A DNA stretch of 11,620 nucleotides from positions 1 through 11,620 of the forward strand of contig CAYSLA010000109.1 of the NCBI GenBank assembly GCA_964431685.1, given 5' to 3'. Position 1 is the stretch's first letter. Each line of letters starts with the position of its first letter. The translations under genes were made by a program, and so were the position numbers. Positions 5,368-11,620 of this stretch are shown piece by piece. The notes beneath the pieces are model-generated. The model had not been told where the DNA came from, ran no database searches, and saw nothing but the letters and a program-made list of their open reading frames with translations. The DNA comes from CAYSLA01 sp964431685 (GTDB lineage Bacteria > Armatimonadota > UBA5829).

Positions 5368-6215
5368 GACCGCCAATCCTCGCCGATGTCTCCCCGGTTC
5401 CGATATCGCTGCATGGAAACGGCACACGGACAGCGCCTGTCCTTTGACAGTGCCGACAATGCCCGCATTGCGATGACCGGAAGCTTCTGAACAGCCCTGT
5501 CTACCAGCACGCGCTCATCATCAGAGAGCAGCCCTTCAAATAGCTCGCCCGTAGAGTAACCCCGATTCAGCACTCCTTCAGCGTAGTTGGTCACGTAACA
5601 AACTGGGCAGTAGCACATTTCGAGTTCCTTGGCCAGAAAAGCCTCCGGAACCAGCGTCATTCCCACAAGACTCGCGCCATAGCCGGCAAACTTCCGTATC
5701 TCTGCTCTGGTCTCCAGACGGGGCCCCTCAGTGCAAACGTAAACATCATCCGTTCTGCAGTGACCCTGATCCGCAAAAATGGCTTCTGTCAGTACACGGC
5801 TGATCTCGGGGCAGAAGACCGGGTTCTGCCTTATGAAACCCAGGCCAGTTCCCTCGTAGAAAGTGGATGGACGACTGCGCGTCTCGTCGATCAGGTCGCC
5901 CGGCACAAGAACATCACCAATCGGCAATGATGGGTCTATCGCCCCGGGCCCGGACCACGCAATGATGCGTTCCACGCCGAGTTCTTTGAGCGCCCAAATG
6001 TTGGCGCGGTAGTTTACGAAAGGCGCAGACACGTGATAGCCGGTTTCGCCATGTCTCGAAAGGAACAACACCGTTCCTGCGTCAGTCCAGATACGATGCA
6101 GTGGAGCCGACTCACCAAATGGAGTGGCGACTGGTCCGAGCGTCTCCAAAGGCACAGCTCCATCAAGAACTCTGAATCCCTGGCTTCCGCCGATTATCGC
6201 CGTTGTGTCCGACAA
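5352..6215 (-). CDS. MTAP/PNP-family purine nucleoside phosphorylase with 6-oxopurine-type pocket
   Basis: This 287-residue protein starts at TTG 6215, with AGGAGG 5 bases upstream inside the end of mqnC (22-base overlap). It belongs to the family of methylthioadenosine and methylthioinosine phosphorylases. Landmarks are IIGGSQGF (7-14), SRHG (53-56), VNYRANIWALKELGV (67-81), VPGDLID (104-110), GPRLETRAE (164-172), VGMTLVPE (184-191), and a CPC motif at 262-264 as in several microbial MTAPs. The phosphate-site residues look kept (Ser11, Arg54-His55, Ser88, Thr187). The base-recognition residues are unlike MTAP: Glu168 replaces the usual Ser, and Asn210 and Ala212 replace the two Asp residues that hold adenine. 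Glu and Asn here match hypoxanthine/guanine-type PNPs. It probably acts on futalosine in place of MqnB. Methylthioinosine or 5'-deoxyinosine salvage is the main alternative. Confidence 0.8.
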   Translation of the reverse strand: MSDTTAIIGGSQGFRVLDGAVPLETLGPVATPFGESAPLHRIWTDAGTVLFLSRHGETGYHVSAPFVNYRANIWALKELGVERIIAWSGPGAIDPSLPIGDVLVPGDLIDETRSRPSTFYEGTGLGFIRQNPVFCPEISRVLTEAIFADQGHCRTDDVYVCTEGPRLETRAEIRKFAGYGASLVGMTLVPEAFLAKELEMCYCPVCYVTNYAEGVLNRGYSTGELFEGLLSDDERVLVDRAVQKLPVIAMRALSALSKDRRCPCAVSMQRYRNRGDIGEDWRSWIKT

Positions 6216-7288
6216 ACTCGCCTCCTGTGCGCCCGAACAAACCCGTACTGCGTCGTTCGCTGAACCGCGTCGAAACCCGCTCTGTGTATTATGTCGACAA
6301 GGTCCTGCTCAGTCATTCGATACGTCGTGCCCGCTGCAGCGACAACGTTTTCCTCAATCATTGTGCTACCCAGATCGTTCGCCCCAAAACGCAGCGCAAG
6401 CTCCGCTATCTGCGTTCCCTGGGTCACCCACGAAGCCTGGATATTCGCTACGTTATCCAGGAACAACCGGCACACGGCGAGCGTCCGCAGGTAGTCCCAC
6501 GCGCCGACTGGATTGCCCCCGAGAGCCGTGTTGCCCGGCTGGAATGTCCAAGGGATAAAGGCGGTAAACACGCTGGTCTCATCCTGAAGATCTCTGATCA
6601 TGCCCAAGTGCTCGATCCGGCAATTCAATTCCTCGCCCATCCCGAATACCATTGTGGCAGTCGCCTTCATCCCGAGTTCCGCTGCAGTTCGCATGACGAG
6701 CAGCCATTCATCCGCCGAGCACTTCCCCGGGCTCACCTTTCGGCGCCATTCATCGCACAGTAGCTCAGCGCCTCCGCCCGGCAAAGAATCCAGGCCGGAA
6801 TCACGAAGCCTGCCAAGCGCGGCCGAGATTGACAGCCCCGACACGCCGGCAATGTGCACAATCTCAGGCGCCGAGAGCGAATGAAGTGCAACCGGGTATG
6901 TCGCTTTGATGCACTTGAAGAGTTTTTCAAAGTAGTCAATGCGCAGGTCGGGATGCAGACCGCCCTGGAGCATGATCTGTGTAGCCCCCAGTGCAACAGC
7001 TTCGTCGACTTTGCTGAGGATTTCCTCGTCCGATAGCACATACCCGCCATCTTCGTTCGGACGCTTGAAGAACGCGCAGAACTTGCACCCCGACACGCAA
7101 ACATTGGTGTAATTGATGTTGCGATCAATAACGTAGGTCCGCTCGCGCTCCGGATGCATTGCCGTGCAGACCCTGTCAGCGGCCCAGCCAAGTTCGGGCA
7201 CCGTAGCTACTTCGAGCAGAAGCAGAGCATCCGCCGGACCTATTCGGTTTCCATCAACGGCTGACGTTAACGTCGCTGCTGCGTCCAA
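6194..7288 (-). CDS. mqnC: Cyclic dehypoxanthinyl futalosine synthase (radical SAM)
   Basis: MqnC is a radical SAM enzyme that cyclises dehypoxanthine futalosine into the spiro-cyclic intermediate of the futalosine route to menaquinone. The 364-residue protein carries the CxxxCxxC [4Fe-4S] motif at Cys64, Cys68 and Cys71 (NYTNVCVSGCKFCAFFK). MqnC-type landmarks separate it from its paralogue MqnE: ATQIMLQGGLHPDL, PEIVHIA, LDSLPGGGAELL, TATMVFGMGEE, and FTAFIPWTFQPGNT followed by NIQASWVTQG and FGANDLGSTMIEENVV. The TTG at 7288 is the likely start. It overlaps the mqnA end by 22 bases and has AGGAGG 10 bases upstream, a slightly long spacing. I see no nearer in-frame ATG or GTG. The order mqnA-mqnC-phosphorylase is tightly overlapping, so expression is coupled. 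Confidence 0.92.
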   Translation of the reverse strand: MDAAATLTSAVDGNRIGPADALLLLEVATVPELGWAADRVCTAMHPERERTYVIDRNINYTNVCVSGCKFCAFFKRPNEDGGYVLSDEEILSKVDEAVALGATQIMLQGGLHPDLRIDYFEKLFKCIKATYPVALHSLSAPEIVHIAGVSGLSISAALGRLRDSGLDSLPGGGAELLCDEWRRKVSPGKCSADEWLLVMRTAAELGMKATATMVFGMGEELNCRIEHLGMIRDLQDETSVFTAFIPWTFQPGNTALGGNPVGAWDYLRTLAVCRLFLDNVANIQASWVTQGTQIAELALRFGANDLGSTMIEENVVAAAGTTYRMTEQDLVDIIHRAGFDAVQRTTQYGFVRAHRRRVCRTQRR

Positions 7289-8052
7289 AGAAGATGCGCC
7301 TCCTGTGTCAGATTGTGCTCAATCGACATCCTGCGGAACACGTCGATCGATTCCACCTCGCGCTCGCCAAGATCGTAGCAGATAGTTTGGGATAGGTAGT
7401 CGTAGCAGCGCTCGTAAGAAAACCCGAGGCGACGCGATTCGGCCACACATATATCGTGTAGATGCCCAAGCCCCTCGGATCTTGAGGCCATGAGCACACA
7501 TTCCAACTCAACCGAAATTCTCTGCCCGGCCCACACCGCAAACACGGCTGGCAGACCGGTCAGCAGCTTCCACTCCTCAGCCACGTCCAGGACGTGAAGA
7601 CCACCAAGATCAGCTTTCATCGCCGCGTCGCCAATGAGAAGAGCGGCATCGGCGCACGAAAGCATCTCGTCCACGGAGGCGGGCTCCACGCTTCTGAGCT
7701 CCGGAGTAACGCCGTATCTCTCCCGCAACAAAATGCGCAGGAGATTCGCCCCGCTAAGACTGCTTCCATCAATCGCTACGCTCTCTATCTGCCGGAATGG
7801 CACTTTTGAGAAAGCGATCACGCTTCCCACCGGCCCATCCGAGCTAATGCATATACCGCCGCATATCTCGAGCGGCTGAACAAATGTCGCGAAAGTTGAC
7901 ACGGGTGCTGCCGCAATCTCGCCGGAGTAGAGCAAACGAGCAAGGCTGGAGGGAGGAGCATAGATCATTTCCGCCTGACCAACCATACTCCCACACTCTA
8001 GCGCGTAGACCAGGGGCTTTACATTAAGATACGGCAAACTCCCCAGTCGCAC
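7267..8052 (-). CDS. mqnA: Chorismate dehydratase
   Basis: MqnA removes water from chorismate to give 3-[(1-carboxyvinyl)oxy]benzoate, the first step of the futalosine pathway. It has the periplasmic-binding-protein-like fold typical of MqnA/MqnD. The 261-residue protein begins MRLGSLPYLNVKPLVYAL, the characteristic N-terminus of the family. Further along come segments such as AAAPVSTFATF (about 48-58) and SVAIDGSSLSGANLLRILL (about 92-110), the conserved substrate-contact region. The GTG at 8052 overlaps the 3' end of mqnE by 29 bases and has GAGGTG 7 bases upstream. Length is slightly under the usual 270-290 residues, mainly at the ends. It could be confused with MqnD, but the N-terminal motif and the neighbours favour MqnA. 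Confidence 0.9.
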   Translation of the reverse strand: MRLGSLPYLNVKPLVYALECGSMVGQAEMIYAPPSSLARLLYSGEIAAAPVSTFATFVQPLEICGGICISSDGPVGSVIAFSKVPFRQIESVAIDGSSLSGANLLRILLRERYGVTPELRSVEPASVDEMLSCADAALLIGDAAMKADLGGLHVLDVAEEWKLLTGLPAVFAVWAGQRISVELECVLMASRSEGLGHLHDICVAESRRLGFSYERCYDYLSQTICYDLGEREVESIDVFRRMSIEHNLTQEAHLLWTQQRR

Positions 8053-9151
8053 TGCGTTTCACCTCGTTGTATAGTGTGTCACGTTCCACCGGAACAAAGC
8101 CTGCTTCGACTATAAGGCCGCAGAGGTCAGTTACTGTCAGACCTTGCGGTGTGCGCGCACCGGCACGGTGAGTAATCTTCTCTTCTATGACAGTTCCATC
8201 CAGATCGTCAGCTCCGCATCCCAGGAGTGTCTGTGCGAGCTTTGGCCCCAGCATAATCCAGAAGACCTTCAGGTGACGTATGTTGTCGAGCATCAGGCGT
8301 GACACCGCGTACAGCTTAACGTCCTCGAGCGCTCCAAGCGGTGCAGTAGGTTCAGGGACACGCGTGTTTTCCCTGTGGAATTTGAGGGGAATGAACGAGA
8401 GGAAACCACCGGTATCATCCTGCAACGCACGCAACTCGATTATATGGCGCACTCGTTCCTCGTAGGTCTCGATGTGGCCATAAAGCATGGTGGCATTGCT
8501 TCGAATGCCCAGACTATGTGCTGTGCGCATCACATCCAACCATTTCTGGGCAGATAGCTTCTCCGGACACAACACTTCGCGCACCCTGGGGCTGAACACC
8601 TCCGCGCCTCCTCCAGGAAGCGACCCAAGCCCCGCTTCGAGCAGTTGCAGCAGCGTGTCCTGTACGTCCAGTCCGCCGACCCTTGCGATATGATCGATTT
8701 CAACCGCGGTAAAGGCCTGAAGGTGAACACTTGGGAAGCGTGATCTCAGTTCGCGAAGCAGGGTGACATAGTAGTCAAACGGCAGGGCCGGGTTCAGACC
8801 ACCAACGATGTGCAGCTCCGTAAACTGCATCGTGCCCCACAATTCGCTGGCTCGCCTGACAACGTCTTCGACGGACAGAGTATACCCGGACTCATCACCG
8901 GGCACACGGGAATAGGCACAGAAGGCACAGTTGTTACAGCAGATATCCGTATGATTGACGTGCCGGTTTACGATGTAGTGTGTCCTGTTTCCATTCAGCC
9001 TGCGGCGGACAACATCCGCAGCGGCTGCCATCGCCCACACATCGTCAGACTCAAACAGCCGAATTCCATCCTCTAGGCTAAGGCGCTCTCCAGAAAGCGA
9101 TTTTCGCAGGATATCGCCAACACTGGAGTCCACAGACATCCGCTCGATCAT
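8024..9151 (-). CDS. mqnE: Aminofutalosine synthase (radical SAM)
   Basis: MqnE joins the MqnA product to the adenosyl part of SAM and releases CO2, giving 6-amino-6-deoxyfutalosine. The 375-residue protein has a CxxxCxxC cluster motif at Cys71, Cys75 and Cys78 (HTDICCNNCAFCAYSR). It also carries MqnE-type segments: ELHIVGGLNPALPFDYY, FTAVEIDHIA, GSLPGGGAEVFSPRVREV, SNATMLYGHIETYEERV, GGFLSFIPLKFHRENT, KVFWIMLGPKLAQ, GADDLDGTVIEEKI and VPVERDTLY. These set it apart from MqnC further down the operon. The ATG at 9151 overlaps the stop of the Gfo/Idh gene in an ATGA junction; a second in-frame ATG four codons on is also possible. It is probably translated by coupling, since the ribosome binding site (CAGG) is weak. 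Confidence 0.93.
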   Translation of the reverse strand: MIERMSVDSSVGDILRKSLSGERLSLEDGIRLFESDDVWAMAAAADVVRRRLNGNRTHYIVNRHVNHTDICCNNCAFCAYSRVPGDESGYTLSVEDVVRRASELWGTMQFTELHIVGGLNPALPFDYYVTLLRELRSRFPSVHLQAFTAVEIDHIARVGGLDVQDTLLQLLEAGLGSLPGGGAEVFSPRVREVLCPEKLSAQKWLDVMRTAHSLGIRSNATMLYGHIETYEERVRHIIELRALQDDTGGFLSFIPLKFHRENTRVPEPTAPLGALEDVKLYAVSRLMLDNIRHLKVFWIMLGPKLAQTLLGCGADDLDGTVIEEKITHRAGARTPQGLTVTDLCGLIVEAGFVPVERDTLYNEVKRSATGEFAVS

Positions 9152-10401
9152 TGCCTGGCCAGATAGCCCTTGAGTTCATTCCAGCCCGGAACCTCATCCA
9201 TCTCAACGGTCTTGTTTGAGTCACTGGACATCGTGGCCGCCAGTCCGATAGCAATGGCTACCGACGCCTGGACCGGGTTGAGCGCCCGTGCCGGTTCACC
9301 GCGCACAAATCGGGCAAAATCACTCAGAAGATGCTGATCGCCGCCCCCGTGACCGTTAAGACTCTCGCACTCCACAAGTCTTATCACTTGCGGGTTCTCC
9401 TTACCGTCGACCGGAGTGTGGCGTCTGTAACGCATCATCTCATTGCTTTCGAGCCGGCCCTCGAGCATGCCATCGCTGCCCGATATTCTCATGCGACGGT
9501 CGGTGAGAGACGCCACAACGTTGCACGTATAGGTCCCGATAATGTCCTTTTCGAACTCGACCTGAGCGATCCCGTGATCAAAGGTCTCTTTGTCGGAGTT
9601 GAACAGGCACAAGTCCGGATACCAGCCTACTTTCTCTCGTACAGCGAACAGATCTCGGGCAGTCTCTTTCCAGGGTGATTCCAGAACGCCCATATCCTTG
9701 ATTGCCGAGTCGGGACAGTCTACCTCTATGGGACACTGACTGCATCTGGCTCCTGCCTCTGGCTTTGGAACGTAGTGTGTGAGTCTGGCAAAAGCGCTAA
9801 CGCGCTTCGGAAGTTCACCCGCCATCCAATAGAGCAAATCGAAATCGTGGCTGGCTTTTGTAATCCACAGTCCACCACCCATACTCCGGAGGCGGTTCCA
9901 CCGCCTGAAGTAGGTCCTGCCGCCTTCGTAGAACTCATCAGCCTGGATTGTGAGAACACGCCCGACGGCCCCGCTTCTCACCAATTGATTTGCCTGCTCA
10001 TAAAGCGGCGCGAAACGCAGGTTGAAGCCAACCATGGTCTTGTGTCCCGCCGCTTCATCAGCCTTCACAATGTCGAGGCAGTCCTCAAGATTGACGGAAA
10101 GCGGTTTTTCGACAAAGACGTGCTTTCCGACACCTAGAGCCGCTACGGCAGAGTCTCTGTGGAGTGCATCCGGAGTAGAAACAACAACAGCGTCGCAGTC
10201 AATCTTGGATAATGCCTCCGCGGTGTCCTGGAATATCGGCTTGTCGGAGATATTGAGGTTCTCCGCGATCACCTTTGCAGCCTCGGGGATTTCGTCGACC
10301 AAAGCTACAAGCTCAAAGTCATCATGCCTGGCCAATTCCCCGGTAAACCACAGACCGCGCCCACCAGCACAGCCGACACTCACAATCTTGATGCGATTCA
10401 A
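9148..10401 (-). CDS. Gfo/Idh/MocA-family NAD(P)-dependent oxidoreductase with Cys cluster
   Basis: This family oxidises or reduces sugars, inositols and related hydroxy compounds using NAD(P), in the cytoplasm. I chose the TTG at 10401 because AAAGGGG sits 7 bases upstream; a TTG at 10407 is only one base from that site. That gives 417 residues. The N-terminal Rossmann fold shows VGCAGGRG (about 9-16) and STPDALH. The family EKP motif is at 98-100 (HVFVEKPLS). GGGLWITKASHDFDLLYW (about 176-193) holds the usual catalytic Lys/His. A Cys cluster, Cys220-x2-Cys223-x5-Cys229 (RCSQCPIEVDCPDSA), is an insert seen in a subset of the family and may bind metal. It lies between dnaN and mqnE. The start is 35 bases after dnaN, and the stop overlaps mqnE by four bases. 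The substrate cannot be told, and no role in menaquinone synthesis is known to me. Confidence 0.85.
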   Translation of the reverse strand: MNRIKIVSVGCAGGRGLWFTGELARHDDFELVALVDEIPEAAKVIAENLNISDKPIFQDTAEALSKIDCDAVVVSTPDALHRDSAVAALGVGKHVFVEKPLSVNLEDCLDIVKADEAAGHKTMVGFNLRFAPLYEQANQLVRSGAVGRVLTIQADEFYEGGRTYFRRWNRLRSMGGGLWITKASHDFDLLYWMAGELPKRVSAFARLTHYVPKPEAGARCSQCPIEVDCPDSAIKDMGVLESPWKETARDLFAVREKVGWYPDLCLFNSDKETFDHGIAQVEFEKDIIGTYTCNVVASLTDRRMRISGSDGMLEGRLESNEMMRYRRHTPVDGKENPQVIRLVECESLNGHGGGDQHLLSDFARFVRGEPARALNPVQASVAIAIGLAATMSSDSNKTVEMDEVPGWNELKGYLARQ

Positions 10402-10436
10402 TAACAAACCCCTTTCAACGCAGGTATAGAAAACAA

Positions 10437-11537
10437 TCAGTCCAGCTGCATAGGCATTAGAACGTGCCTGTAGTTGTCCTGGCCCTGAGGACGGATAAGA
10501 GCGGGGCTCAACTCGCCGCTGAGCTCCATCTCGATGGCTTCGGTGTCAACCACATTGAGCAATTCACCAAGGTACTTCGCGTTGAAGACTATGCGGATGT
10601 CATCGCCTTCGTTGACCACCTCTACCTCCTCCTGAGCTCGACCAACAGTGCCGCTCTCTGCATTGAGCACGAGTGTGCCCGCAGTGAGGCTAAACGTGGT
10701 CCGGTGCAGATTCTCCCGAGCCACAATCTCCGCCCTCTTCACGCTCTGAGCCAGTGGATCAGTCGGTATGATGAGCTTGCGGTTGAACGTGGTCGGAAGC
10801 ACCTTTTGGTAGTTGGGGAACTGTCCCTCTATCAGGGTCGATATGACAACCGTATCTCCAATGGTGAATTTCACCTGATTCTGTGAGATGCCAATGTAGA
10901 CCTTGTCCGCAGACTCAGGCAGGGCGCGGCTCAGCTCCATCATGGCTCTGCCCGGCACAATCGCATTCACCGCACCTACCAGGTTGTCAATACCGCACTC
11001 ATATACACAAAGACGGTGCGTATCGGTGGACACCAGAGTAAGCACGGACTCCTCGACGTTCATCAGTACACCCGTGAGGATGGCCCTGGCTTCGTCCTGG
11101 CTGACAGCAAACGACGTCTTCTTTATTCCTTCACGAAGCTTGTCAACGTCAACCTCGAAGCTAACCTCCTCAACAACCTCCGGCAAAAACGGATACTCAT
11201 CCGCGGGCAATCCCAGAATCGTGAACTGCGAACTGCCACACTGAATGCTCACGGCGTCGTTGTCGTCAACGCTCATCACAACATCAGCCTCTGGTAGTGA
11301 GGCCAGGACCTCCGTAAGCACCTTGGCCTGGGCAGTCATCGCACCCTCTTCTTCTACGTGCGCCTCAACAAGACACTCCATCCCGACCTCGCGATCAGTA
11401 GCCACTATTCTGACCTTGTCGCCCTCGGTCTTGATAAGCAAGTGTGAAAGAATGGGCAGAGCCACTCGCGGGCTCACGGCTCGTCCCGCAGTCTGCACTC
11501 CCTCGTAGATGTCCTTCCTGGCGCACGCAATCTTCAT
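10437..11537 (-). CDS. dnaN: DNA polymerase III beta subunit (sliding clamp)
   Basis: The beta clamp is a ring-shaped dimer that tethers DNA polymerase III and many repair proteins to DNA. The 366-residue length matches the family. The N-terminus MKIACARKDIYEGV, then VSPRVALPILSHLLI and VRIVATDREVGMECLV (first domain), and the typical C-terminal end YRHVLMPMQLD are all recognisable. I chose the ATG at 11537 because GGAGG is 8 bases upstream and this start matches the conserved N-terminus; the in-frame TTG at 11561 would add eight atypical residues. A housekeeping promoter is visible upstream. The usual partners dnaA and recF are not beside it on the visible side. Instead a Gfo/Idh gene and the mqn cluster follow without a terminator, so the clamp probably heads a mixed operon. 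Confidence 0.96.
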   Translation of the reverse strand: MKIACARKDIYEGVQTAGRAVSPRVALPILSHLLIKTEGDKVRIVATDREVGMECLVEAHVEEEGAMTAQAKVLTEVLASLPEADVVMSVDDNDAVSIQCGSSQFTILGLPADEYPFLPEVVEEVSFEVDVDKLREGIKKTSFAVSQDEARAILTGVLMNVEESVLTLVSTDTHRLCVYECGIDNLVGAVNAIVPGRAMMELSRALPESADKVYIGISQNQVKFTIGDTVVISTLIEGQFPNYQKVLPTTFNRKLIIPTDPLAQSVKRAEIVARENLHRTTFSLTAGTLVLNAESGTVGRAQEEVEVVNEGDDIRIVFNAKYLGELLNVVDTEAIEMELSGELSPALIRPQGQDNYRHVLMPMQLD

Positions 11538-11588
11538 CCGCTTGTCCTCCAATTGATCCAATACCGAACCGTTGCGATCCTACCACTA

Positions 11589-11618
11589 ATGATAGTACTA
11601 CACACACGGCCACGTCAA
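11589..11618 (-). promoter_or_regulatory. Probable sigma-70 promoter of dnaN and the leftward operon
   Basis: On the minus strand TTGACG (11618-11613) is followed after 18 bases by TATCAT (11594-11589), each one base off consensus. Transcription would begin near 11582 and leave a leader of about 45 bases before the ATG at 11537. No obvious DnaA box is seen in this short stretch. Confidence 0.6.
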
Positions 11619-11620
11619 GC

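Noticed and set aside
5368..5427. N-terminal extension of the deaminase
   Set aside because: The extra 20 residues lie inside the phosphorylase gene and resemble no Add N-terminus. The GTG at 5367 has a proper ribosome binding site.
6194..9151. The two radical SAM genes as a recent tandem duplication
   Set aside because: Their diagnostic motifs differ consistently (MqnC-type versus MqnE-type), so they are ancient paralogues with separate roles.
11538..11561. N-terminal extension of dnaN
   Set aside because: It contains the ribosome binding site of the ATG at 11537, and the conserved protein start is MKI.

Overview
The window is bacterial chromosome of moderate GC content (mid-50s percent by eye). 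It is densely packed, with many overlapping stop/start junctions, AGGAGG-type ribosome binding sites, and several genes that appear to start at TTG or GTG. Nothing looks like phage, plasmid, IS element, CRISPR or tRNA. Housekeeping dnaN and nifS/iscS genes, a futalosine-route menaquinone cluster, an ECF sigma/anti-sigma pair and a Gfo/Idh/MocA dehydrogenase with a Cys cluster suggest a free-living, menaquinone-using bacterium. It could belong to a poorly cultured phylum such as Armatimonadota or a relative, but that placement is a low-confidence impression and not shown by the sequence.

Layout, left to right. Bases 1-226 hold no convincing gene, only a minus-strand terminator hairpin (125-158). 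At 227-1379, read leftward, lie a zinc-finger anti-sigma factor and its ECF sigma factor. The divergent region 1380-1595 carries an ECF-type promoter pointing left (GGAACC-N17-CGTACA, with a T9 tract upstream) and a near-consensus housekeeping promoter pointing right (TTGACA-N17-TACAAT). The latter drives a secreted LysM-SH3-NlpC/P60 cell-wall peptidase (1596-2519). A bidirectional terminator (about 2534-2592) separates it from the convergent genes.

Everything from 11620 down to 2711 reads leftward: dnaN, a Gfo/Idh oxidoreductase, mqnE, mqnA, mqnC, an MTAP/PNP-family nucleoside phosphorylase, an adenosine-deaminase-family enzyme, cysteine desulfurase, and a small three-helix membrane protein. 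From the Gfo/Idh gene to the deaminase every junction overlaps by 4-29 bases, so these six genes are almost certainly co-transcribed and translationally coupled.

How they fit together: MqnA dehydrates chorismate, and MqnE joins the product to SAM to give aminofutalosine. The Add-like enzyme is placed to deaminate that to futalosine, the phosphorylase-family enzyme to remove hypoxanthine, and MqnC to cyclise the result. MqnD and the later steps are not in the window. There is no canonical MqnB futalosine hydrolase. In its place is an MTAP-family protein whose base-recognition residues are of the 6-oxopurine type (Glu168, Asn210, Ala212) and not the adenine type. That substitution, and the chemical puzzle it creates (phosphorolysis versus hydrolysis), is the most interesting point here. 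The desulfurase next to the cluster could supply sulfur for the [4Fe-4S] clusters of MqnC and MqnE.
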